Shown piece by piece: positions 1 to 6,934 of a stretch of DNA of 9,013 nt. Each line of letters begins with the position of its first letter. The stretch's first letter is position 1. The notes under the pieces are model-generated. The model saw only the letters and a program-made list of their open reading frames with translations. It made no database searches and was not told the origin of the DNA. A program made the translations under genes and the position numbers. This DNA comes from Limnoglobus sp. (GTDB taxonomy: Bacteria > Planctomycetota > Planctomycetia > Gemmatales > Gemmataceae), in the NCBI GenBank assembly GCA_025353985.1, contig JANXNT010000444.1, positions 1 to 9,013 on the forward strand. The letters are read 5' to 3'.

Positions 1-1143
1 CGCGAGATTTCCGGCACGGCCGAACTCTACGTGGCGGGTCGCGGGCATCACGAAGAAATCGACGTCTTCCCTGGCCGCCCACTAGAGAACAAGCTCTCCG
101 GCAACGTCGTCGATCTCTGCCCCGTCGGGGCGCTCGGCTCGAAGGACTTCCTGTACACGCAGCGAGTGTGGTACCTCAAGGACACCGATAGCGTCTGCCC
201 CGGTTGCAGTACCGGTTGCAGTATCCACGTCGATACGAACAAGGACATCGTTTACCGCTTGCGTGCCCGCTCGAACCCGGCGGCACAGGGCGACTTCATG
301 TGCGACGAAGGCCGTTGGGGATATCACTATGTGAATTCCCCGGAGCGGATCGAACGGCCGTTGGTCAAGGTCGGCGACGCATTGAAGGCGCAACCGTGGT
401 CGACGGTGTTGCCGAAACTCAAGCACGCGATCGACGAAGCGGTGCTGATCAGTCCGAAGCGCGTCGTGGCGGTGTTGTCGCCATTTTTAACCGTCGAAGA
501 AGCGTTCGCGCTCGGCTCGGCGTTCAAGAAAATGTCCGACCTCGTTCGCCTCGTACTCGGTCCGGTGCCCGTCGTTGGTGAAGACGATCGCTACCCGAAA
601 GACGTCAAAGGGAACGCGACGACGCCGACGAAGTTCACGATCCACGCGGAGAAGTGCCCGAACCGTAAGGGCGTCGAAGCGGTGCTGTTGAAACTGCAAG
701 GCGAAGTGATCCCGTTCGCGTCGGTCCGCAACGAATTCGGCAGCCTCGCGGCGGTCTGGTTTGCGGGCGGTTACCCGAACCCCGACTGGGTGAACGAAGC
801 GGTCGCTGGCATCCAGATGCCACCGTTGCTCGTCGTGCAAGATTTCTTCCCGACGACGCTCTCGGCGGCGGCCACGTACATGCTCCCCGCCACCGCCGGT
901 TTCGAGAAAGACGGCACGTTCGTCAATCAAGCGGGCCTCGCACAACCGTTCCAGCGTGCCGCAAAGCCATCGCCGGAAACGCGAACTGAGCTACAACTTG
1001 CGTTCGATTTGTGGAATCGGAAGGGCCTAGCCAATATCTCAGCGGTGCGGAAGGACGTGGCGAAAGCGCTCCCCGCATTCGCGATGCTCGCCGACGTGAA
1101 GCCACACGTGGCCGGGAAACGACTGGAACTGCAAACGGTGTGA
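1..1143 (+). CDS. nuoG: NADH-quinone oxidoreductase subunit G (NuoG), 3' part, 5' end outside window
   Basis: NuoG is the large iron-sulfur subunit of the peripheral arm of complex I and relays electrons from NADH dehydrogenase (NuoE/F) towards NuoI. The frame is open from base 1, so the start, the [2Fe-2S] domain and the N5 ligands lie upstream; 380 residues are visible. Fragment residue C40 in the motif DLCPVGAL matches the last ligand of cluster N4. C66, C69, C73 and C101 (CPGCSTGC, then 27 residues, then C) match the four ligands of cluster N7, which many complex I enzymes lack. The rest is a molybdopterin-oxidoreductase-like domain with no visible cofactor-binding signature. Only about 280 residues follow the last N7 cysteine, far fewer than in E. 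coli NuoG (about 900 residues in total), so this is a short-form NuoG. The GTG at base 31 is an internal valine codon, not a start. A formate dehydrogenase or nitrate reductase subunit is the main alternative, but the DLCPVGAL segment and the nuoH-N neighbours argue for NuoG. Confidence 0.95.
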   Translation, partial: REISGTAELYVAGRGHHEEIDVFPGRPLENKLSGNVVDLCPVGALGSKDFLYTQRVWYLKDTDSVCPGCSTGCSIHVDTNKDIVYRLRARSNPAAQGDFMCDEGRWGYHYVNSPERIERPLVKVGDALKAQPWSTVLPKLKHAIDEAVLISPKRVVAVLSPFLTVEEAFALGSAFKKMSDLVRLVLGPVPVVGEDDRYPKDVKGNATTPTKFTIHAEKCPNRKGVEAVLLKLQGEVIPFASVRNEFGSLAAVWFAGGYPNPDWVNEAVAGIQMPPLLVVQDFFPTTLSAAATYMLPATAGFEKDGTFVNQAGLAQPFQRAAKPSPETRTELQLAFDLWNRKGLANISAVRKDVAKALPAFAMLADVKPHVAGKRLELQTV

Positions 1144-1155
1144 GTCTTTTATTCT

Positions 1156-1180
1156 GGTAGCCGCAGGTCTTTAGCCTGCG
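1156..1180 (+). repeat. REP-like palindromic element, forward copy
   Basis: The element begins GGTAGCCGCAGG and ends TTTAGCCTGCG. CGCAGG (1162-1167) and CCTGCG (1175-1180) form a 6-bp stem around a 7-nt loop, headed by the tetranucleotide GTAG (1157-1160). A GTAG or GGAG head next to an imperfect palindrome is the known layout of REP sequences mobilised by Y1 (RAYT/TnpA-REP) transposases. No such transposase is in this window, so membership of that class is an inference. Confidence 0.7.
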
Positions 1181-1317
1181 TTTGCCACGAGCAATCGCTG
1201 AGGGTCGTGGTGAGTCTGCGAAACACGACGGTTCGTACGCCCGGAATGAACGTTGTGGCTTACCGCGTCGCGTCTCGAAGACTCGCCGCGACTGGTTTTA
1301 GAGGGTCGACTCCCCCG

Positions 1318-1342
1318 CGCAGGCTAAAGACCTGCGGCTACC
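1318..1342 (-). repeat. REP-like palindromic element, inverted copy
   Basis: This is the exact reverse complement of bases 1156-1180 over all 25 positions; it starts CGCAGGCTAAAG and ends TGCGGCTACC. It has the same 6-bp stem (1318-1323 with 1331-1336) and carries the GTAG head on the minus strand. Together with the forward copy it forms a BIME-like inverted pair with the GTAG heads on the outside. In RNA the two copies could pair with each other over 25 bp or each fold alone. Confidence 0.7.
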
Positions 1343-1414
1343 GGAAATTAAGAGTTTGCGCTTCGTGCCGCCGGAGTAGGTATTTGTGCGATTGGGTTGT
1401 GCCCTGCTGTTTAC

Positions 1415-1421
1415 GGAAGAG
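1415..1421 (+). promoter_or_regulatory. Ribosome binding site of nuoH
   Basis: GGAAGAG precedes the ATG at 1425 at short spacing. It supports that ATG over the in-frame GTG at 1386, which would add 13 residues unlike a NuoH N-terminus. Confidence 0.6.
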
Positions 1422-1424
1422 ATA

Positions 1425-2690
1425 ATGCCCGAGTTTAACTTACTTACCACGGCTCTTTTGATCGGCGGCGTGGTATTCGTCGTCTTGAATACCGTTGCGT
1501 ATCTGATCCTTGCGGAGCGCAAGGTGGCAGCGTGGATGCAAGACCGCATCGGGCCGAACCGCGTCGGGCCGTGGGGCTTGCTTCAACCGATCGTCGATGG
1601 CGGCAAGATGTTCCTGAAGGAAGATGTGATCCCCGCGCACGTGGATAAAATCTTCTTTTTGCTCGCGCCGATGGTGGCGTTCGGCACGGCGATGCTCGCG
1701 ATTGCGGTCGTTCCCGTTGGCAGTACGGTTGCACCACCACTGCCCGTGATGAGCGTCAAAGCGACTGGAATCACCTCGCCCGATACTCCGCTCGACCGCT
1801 ACGATGCGGGTCAGAAGACTTACCGCGAAGGAATGACGTTTGCGATTGCGCCTGGGTTGGACATCGGCATTCTGTACGTGTTTGCTATCGGATCGCTGGC
1901 GGTGTATGGTGTGATCCTCGCCGGGTGGAGCGCGAACAACAAGTATGCGCTCCTCGGTTCGTTGCGGTCGTCGGCACAAATCATCAGCTACGAAATTCCA
2001 CTCGGTATGAGCATTCTCGGCGTCGTGATGATGGCGGGGTCGTTGAACCCGGAACAGATCGTGGCACAGCAACTGAACGGCGATTCGTGGAACGTCGGTT
2101 ACATGCCGCTCGCGTTCTTGTTGTTCCTGACGAGCGTGTTCGCCGAGTGTAACCGCTTGCCGTTCGACTTGCCCGAATCGGAACAGGAACTCGTGGGTGG
2201 GTACCACACCGAATATTCGTCGTTGAAGCTCGGGATGCTGTTGCTCGCCGAATATGCCCACATGATCACGACGAGCTTGCTGATGGCCGTGCTGTTCTTC
2301 GGCGGCTGGCACTTCCCCGGCATCACGTCGGCAAACGATGCGAGCCTGTACGGAACCACCGGCGAGGCTCTCATTCGCACGGGCGTACTCGCCGCGAAAA
2401 TGTTCTGCTTCATCGCGCTGTTCCTGCTCGTACGCTGGACGATCCCCCGCTTCCGCTTCGATCAACTCATGAGCCTCGCCTGGAAGGTCATGATCCCGCT
2501 CTCGCTGATGAACCTGATCTGCGTGCTGATCGTGTTGCAGTTCGGATTACCGAAATGGACGATGACGATCGCGTCGGTAATCTTGTTCTTCGCGGTCGGG
2601 TTGTGGGGCGCAATTGGCGGCGGGAATGTCTCGGCACCAAAGCGAGCCGTGGTGAAACTGCCACGCGGTTTACCGGCAGGGGCCGTTTAA
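1425..2690 (+). CDS. nuoH: NADH-quinone oxidoreductase subunit H (NuoH)
   Basis: NuoH (ND1 homologue) is the membrane subunit that forms much of the quinone-binding chamber and joins the peripheral arm to the membrane arm. The 421-residue product shows the family signatures: a first helix at about 7-30; the cytoplasmic loop with GPNRVGPWG (43-51); LAGWSANNKYALLGSLR (165-181); the acidic quinone-site loop ECNRLPFDLPESEQEL (241-256) followed by EYSS; and RWTIPRFRFDQLM (337-349). Hydrophobic stretches fit eight or nine helices. Between helix 2 (about 75-97) and helix 3 (from about 142) there is an unusual hydrophilic insertion at about 99-140, expected on the periplasmic side. The ATG at 1425 is chosen because MPEFNLLTTALL is a typical NuoH start with a ribosome binding site before it. 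The gene follows a repeat-bearing gap after nuoG and is separated from nuoI by another repeat region. Confidence 0.97.
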   Translation: MPEFNLLTTALLIGGVVFVVLNTVAYLILAERKVAAWMQDRIGPNRVGPWGLLQPIVDGGKMFLKEDVIPAHVDKIFFLLAPMVAFGTAMLAIAVVPVGSTVAPPLPVMSVKATGITSPDTPLDRYDAGQKTYREGMTFAIAPGLDIGILYVFAIGSLAVYGVILAGWSANNKYALLGSLRSSAQIISYEIPLGMSILGVVMMAGSLNPEQIVAQQLNGDSWNVGYMPLAFLLFLTSVFAECNRLPFDLPESEQELVGGYHTEYSSLKLGMLLLAEYAHMITTSLLMAVLFFGGWHFPGITSANDASLYGTTGEALIRTGVLAAKMFCFIALFLLVRWTIPRFRFDQLMSLAWKVMIPLSLMNLICVLIVLQFGLPKWTMTIASVILFFAVGLWGAIGGGNVSAPKRAVVKLPRGLPAGAV

Positions 2691-2698
2691 GAAATGCA

Positions 2699-2794
2699 GA
2701 ATTCGGAGTTCGGAATGCGGACAAGACGTCGAATCCGAAACTCTAACTCGGTATTTTCTGTAATTCCGAATTCCGCGTTCCGAATTCCGAATTC
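2699..2794 (+). repeat. Inverted heptamer arrays forming a 23-bp stem-loop
   Basis: Bases 2699-2721 pair with 2772-2794 over 23 consecutive positions: 21 Watson-Crick pairs plus two that are G-U pairs in RNA (2708 with 2785, and 2716 with 2777). The loop is 50 nt (2722-2771). The structure lies in the transcribed leader of nuoI, ending 26 bases before its start codon. A role in RNA processing or in uncoupling nuoI from nuoH is possible but not shown. Confidence 0.7.
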
Positions 2795-2797
2795 CGA
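2763..2797 (+). repeat. Five tandem 7-bp repeats, consensus ATTCCGA
   Basis: The units are ATTCCGA, ATTCCGC, GTTCCGA, ATTCCGA, ATTCCGA. Because 7 is not a multiple of 3, a frame through such an array cycles with a 7-residue period, giving spurious N-S-E-F-G-I/T-R peptides on the minus strand. This kind of repeat resembles those between genes of Planctomycetota, as I remember them. Confidence 0.75.
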
Positions 2798-2820
2798 ATT
2801 TGTAGAGAGGAACCAAAAAG

Positions 2821-3381
2821 ATGGCAATAGCTGAAAAAGATGTGACTTGGGTGCAGCCTGCGAAACTCGGGTTGTTTGGGCAGTTGTACCTGCCGGCGAT
2901 TGTCGACGGGTTGGCGACGACGGTGGGGCATATCTTCAAAAAGAAGGTTACGGAAAAGTATCCGGAACAAGAGCCGACATTGCCTTCGAACTACCGTGGC
3001 GTGCATCGGTTGAATCGCGATGCGGACGACCGCGTCAAGTGCGTGGCGTGCTACATGTGTGCGACGGCTTGCCCGGCGCACTGTATCGACATCGTGGCGG
3101 CACCGGCCCCGGCTGGCTGGAAAGATCGCGAAAAATACCCGGAAACTTTCGTCATCGACGAACTGCGCTGCATCTACTGCGGGATGTGCGAAGAAGCCTG
3201 CCCCGTCGATGCGATCGAACTCACGACGCTCTACGATTTGACCGGTTTGAGCCGCGAGCAGATGATTTTCGATAAAGAGAAGCTGCTGAGCGTGTTCGAC
3301 ATGACGACGAAAGCGGGGACCGACCCCGTGCGTTCGCGGGCCGGTGCCCTCGGGCCGGCATCCGAAGCGCCGCGGAAGTGA
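2821..3381 (+). CDS. nuoI: NADH-quinone oxidoreductase subunit I (NuoI)
   Basis: NuoI is the ferredoxin-like subunit holding [4Fe-4S] clusters N6a and N6b, the steps before the terminal cluster N2 in complex I. The 186-residue product has an N-terminal amphipathic segment (about 14-40) of the type that lies on the membrane. Two cysteine motifs follow: C74-x2-C77-x2-C80-x3-C84-P and C117-x2-C120-x2-C123-x3-C127-P. In the usual 8Fe ferredoxin pattern, C74/C77/C80/C127 bind one cluster and C117/C120/C123/C84 the other. The final 20 residues are an Ala/Pro/Arg-rich tail. The ATG at 2821 has a good ribosome binding site (GAGAGGAA, 2805-2812). The stop codon region overlaps the earliest possible nuoJ start (GTGA, 3378-3381), though a later nuoJ start is preferred. 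Confidence 0.97.
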   Translation: MAIAEKDVTWVQPAKLGLFGQLYLPAIVDGLATTVGHIFKKKVTEKYPEQEPTLPSNYRGVHRLNRDADDRVKCVACYMCATACPAHCIDIVAAPAPAGWKDREKYPETFVIDELRCIYCGMCEEACPVDAIELTTLYDLTGLSREQMIFDKEKLLSVFDMTTKAGTDPVRSRAGALGPASEAPRK

Positions 3382-3397
3382 ACGTGTTACCCTTTAC

Positions 3398-3403
3398 GGA
3401 AGG
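3398..3403 (+). promoter_or_regulatory. Ribosome binding site favouring the nuoJ ATG at 3408
   Basis: GGAAGG lies 4 bases before the ATG at 3408. In-frame GTG codons at 3378 and 3384 are alternative starts; 3378 would overlap the nuoI stop as GTGA. The strong purine motif makes the ATG the better choice. Confidence 0.55.
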
Positions 3404-3407
3404 CCCG

Positions 3408-4538
3408 ATGTCCCTTTTCGCTGCGATGCAAACCGGTAACCCGCTCGGCCAACTGGCCACGGCGGTCGTCCTCGGTGCCCTCGCGATCTACTGGCTGCTG
3501 CCGAAGCCGCGGGGTCGCTCGATTGCCATCGGCACGTTTGCTGCGATCGCCTCGGCGGTCGTGTTGGTTTCGTGGGTCGTGCGTCGCTTCGGCGACCCGG
3601 CACCGGACCTCGTCGGTAATATCCTGTTTTGGTTGTTCTCGGCGGGCGCGATCGGCTTCGGCACGATCTTTGTCAGTCAGCGCAACCCGGGGCGTGGGGC
3701 AATTGCGTTCGCGTTCGTCATCCTTAGCGTCTGCGGGTTGTTCCTGTTACTCGCGGCCCCGTTCCTGATGGCCGCCACGATCGTCATTTATGCTGGTGCG
3801 ATTATCGTCACGTTCCTGTTCGTGCTGATGCTATCGCACGCCGACGGGCCGACCGACGAAAACGACCGGACCCGCGAGCCAATGCTCGGGAGTCTGGCCG
3901 GGTTCGCGTTCCTCGGCCTCGTGCTGTTCGCGCTTTACCAAAGCAGCCCCGCTGCCGCGATTGACACCAACGAAGCCGAGTATGTGCTTCCCGCACGGCC
4001 CGTGTCCGGCGAAGAACGTGCGGCACTTCTGGAAATTGCCGAACAACTTAGCGAAGTGACGAAACTGCAAGACAAAGACGCGATCCTCGAAAAGACGAAA
4101 CTGATGCGGGACCGCATCGCCGAGATCGTCGGCGTGCCACCGACATCGGTCGATGCCGTGGCTGTGCCCTCGAGGCGCAAGAGCATCCCGGATCGGTTGG
4201 CCCTGCTGACCGACCCGCGTTCGCTTGCCACGAAAAAGCTCGGCGAAGAGATTCGCCAGATGAACGTGAAGGCGTTCAACGCACTGGAAAATAACTTGCT
4301 CAGCAAGGCGAATCCCTCGGCCAACGACATTCAGAAATCGACCGAGGCGTTACCGGCACTGCGCGAGAAACTGATTTACCTCGCCGGTCGCGGCGAACTC
4401 CCCGCCCGCAACGTGGCAAACATCGGCTACGTGCTGTACTCCGAATACCTGCTCGCCGTCGAAATGGCGGGCACGATCTTGCTCGTGGCGACCATCGGCA
4501 CTGTGGCCATCGCGACCCGGAAGAGGATATCCGCATGA
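3408..4538 (+). CDS. nuoJ: NADH-quinone oxidoreductase subunit J (NuoJ), enlarged
   Basis: NuoJ (ND6 homologue) is a five-helix membrane subunit next to NuoH, NuoK and NuoA; its third helix is a flexible hinge in the coupling mechanism. This 376-residue product is about twice the usual length (E. coli 184). The core is clear: helices at about 70-90, 98-118 and 121-142, the last with the hallmark VIYAGAIIVTFLFVLML; a fourth at about 161-178; and a conserved end, NVANIGYVLYSEYLLAVEMAG (335-355), leading into the last helix. Two extra helices precede the core (about 14-32 and 38-58), which keeps the topology parity. A hydrophilic, helix-rich segment of about 155 residues (179-334) sits between helices 4 and 5, expected in the periplasm; it has charged heptad-like stretches near 201-240. 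There is no sign of frameshift or fusion with a separate gene. The stop overlaps the nuoK start as ATGA. The first part may start at GTG 3378 instead. Confidence 0.93.
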   Translation: MSLFAAMQTGNPLGQLATAVVLGALAIYWLLPKPRGRSIAIGTFAAIASAVVLVSWVVRRFGDPAPDLVGNILFWLFSAGAIGFGTIFVSQRNPGRGAIAFAFVILSVCGLFLLLAAPFLMAATIVIYAGAIIVTFLFVLMLSHADGPTDENDRTREPMLGSLAGFAFLGLVLFALYQSSPAAAIDTNEAEYVLPARPVSGEERAALLEIAEQLSEVTKLQDKDAILEKTKLMRDRIAEIVGVPPTSVDAVAVPSRRKSIPDRLALLTDPRSLATKKLGEEIRQMNVKAFNALENNLLSKANPSANDIQKSTEALPALREKLIYLAGRGELPARNVANIGYVLYSEYLLAVEMAGTILLVATIGTVAIATRKRISA

Positions 4539-4943
4539 TTTCCGTCTGGCACTATCTGGCCGTCGCGGCCGTGTTGTTCGCGCTCGGGCTTATTGGCTTC
4601 TTAACGCGCCGCAACCTCATCACGATGTTCCTGTCGGCGGAGCTGATGCTGCAAGGCGTCGTGCTGAACTTACTCGCGTTCTCGCGGTTCCATGCGAATT
4701 TATCCGGGCAGGCATTCGCGCTGTTCGTGGTAACGGTGGCGGCCTGCGAGGCGGGCATCGCCATGGCGCTGTTCATCGTGCTGTATCGGCGGAACAAGTC
4801 TCTCGATGCGAGTGTGTGGCAATCGAACCGCGAGGCGGGCGTGCCATCGTCGGTCGATGCGGATGCGCTGCCGACCGTTGCGGCCGAGGGGGCCGACGAC
4901 CCGAAACTCCAGCCCGCTGGGGCGAAGCCTCAGGAGCCTGCCC

Positions 4944-4951
<8 letters not shown>
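4535..4951 (+). CDS. nuoK: NADH-quinone oxidoreductase subunit K (NuoK) with C-terminal tail
   Basis: NuoK (ND4L homologue) is a three-helix membrane subunit whose two buried glutamates take part in proton transfer. Helices lie at about 3-23, 28-50 and 60-85. E36 (SAELMLQG) and E72 (ACEAG) fall at the same positions as the two essential glutamates of E. coli NuoK. The family is usually about 100 residues; this protein has 138 because of an Ala/Pro/Asp-rich, probably disordered tail after residue 94. The positive YRRNK at the end of helix 3 places that tail in the cytoplasm. Translation is probably coupled: the ATG overlaps the nuoJ stop (ATGA), with GAGGA at 4523-4527 seven bases upstream. 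The nuoL start lies within the tail-coding end, so the tail also carries the nuoL ribosome binding site. Confidence 0.96.
4932..4936 (+). promoter_or_regulatory. Ribosome binding site setting the nuoL GTG start
   Basis: AGGAG sits 7 bases before the GTG at 4944, inside the nuoK reading frame. It identifies GTG 4944 as the nuoL start. The open frame extends upstream to an ATG at 4806, but that part is the nuoK coding region read in another frame and is rich in Arg and Cys. Confidence 0.7.
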
Positions 4952-6920
<1,969 letters not shown>

Positions 6921-6934
6921 CGCTGCGGACCACC

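Larger units (their letters stand above)
1144..1424. other. nuoG-nuoH intergenic region with inverted REP-like pair
   Basis: This 281-bp gap holds no credible gene. It contains two exactly inverted copies of a 25-bp element (1156-1180 and 1318-1342) separated by 137 bp. The spacer holds two further small inverted repeats of similar geometry, GTCGTG/CACGAC (1204-1209 and 1224-1229) and GTCGCG/CGCGAC (1267-1272 and 1287-1292), each with a 14-nt loop. The last 82 bp before nuoH show no convincing promoter; a ribosome binding site precedes the nuoH ATG. Flanking target-site duplications are not evident. Confidence 0.8.
2691..2820. other. nuoH-nuoI intergenic region with heptamer arrays
   Basis: This 130-bp gap contains no gene. 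Its left part has three diverged heptamers (AATTCGG, AGTTCGG, AATGCGG at 2700-2720). Its right part has five tandem heptamers of the ATTCCGA type (2763-2797), which are the reverse complement class. The arrays can pair into a long stem-loop (annotated separately). The nuoI ribosome binding site GAGAGGAA (2805-2812) lies outside the stem, 8 bases before the ATG. No U-tract follows the stem, so it is not an obvious terminator. Confidence 0.75.

Noticed and set aside
1156..1180. REP hairpin as a Rho-independent terminator after nuoG
   Set aside because: The stem is only 6 bp with a 7-nt loop and is followed by TTTG, not a U-tract.
1356..1386. Possible internal promoter before nuoH (TTGCGC and TATTTG)
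   Set aside because: The spacing is 19 bases and both boxes are weak, so it is not better than chance in this sequence.
1207..1425. A 72-codon plus-strand frame in the nuoG-nuoH gap as a small gene
   Set aside because: It runs through the REP-like element and small inverted repeats, its composition is odd (Arg/Cys-rich), and it has no ribosome binding site I can defend.
1440..2465. A 341-codon open frame on the minus strand across nuoH
   Set aside because: It is antisense to a clear NuoH and its product is rich in Arg, Glu, His and Gln with no domain, as expected from the complement of a GC-rich membrane protein gene.
2763..2797. Tandem heptamers as a CRISPR array or iteron origin
   Set aside because: The units are 7 bp with no spacers. 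There is no replication gene nearby, and the array sits inside an operon gap.
2670..3081. Minus-strand frames reading through the heptamer arrays as small proteins
   Set aside because: The repetitive R-N-S-E-F-G peptide is a by-product of translating 7-bp repeats, and the rest is antisense to nuoI.
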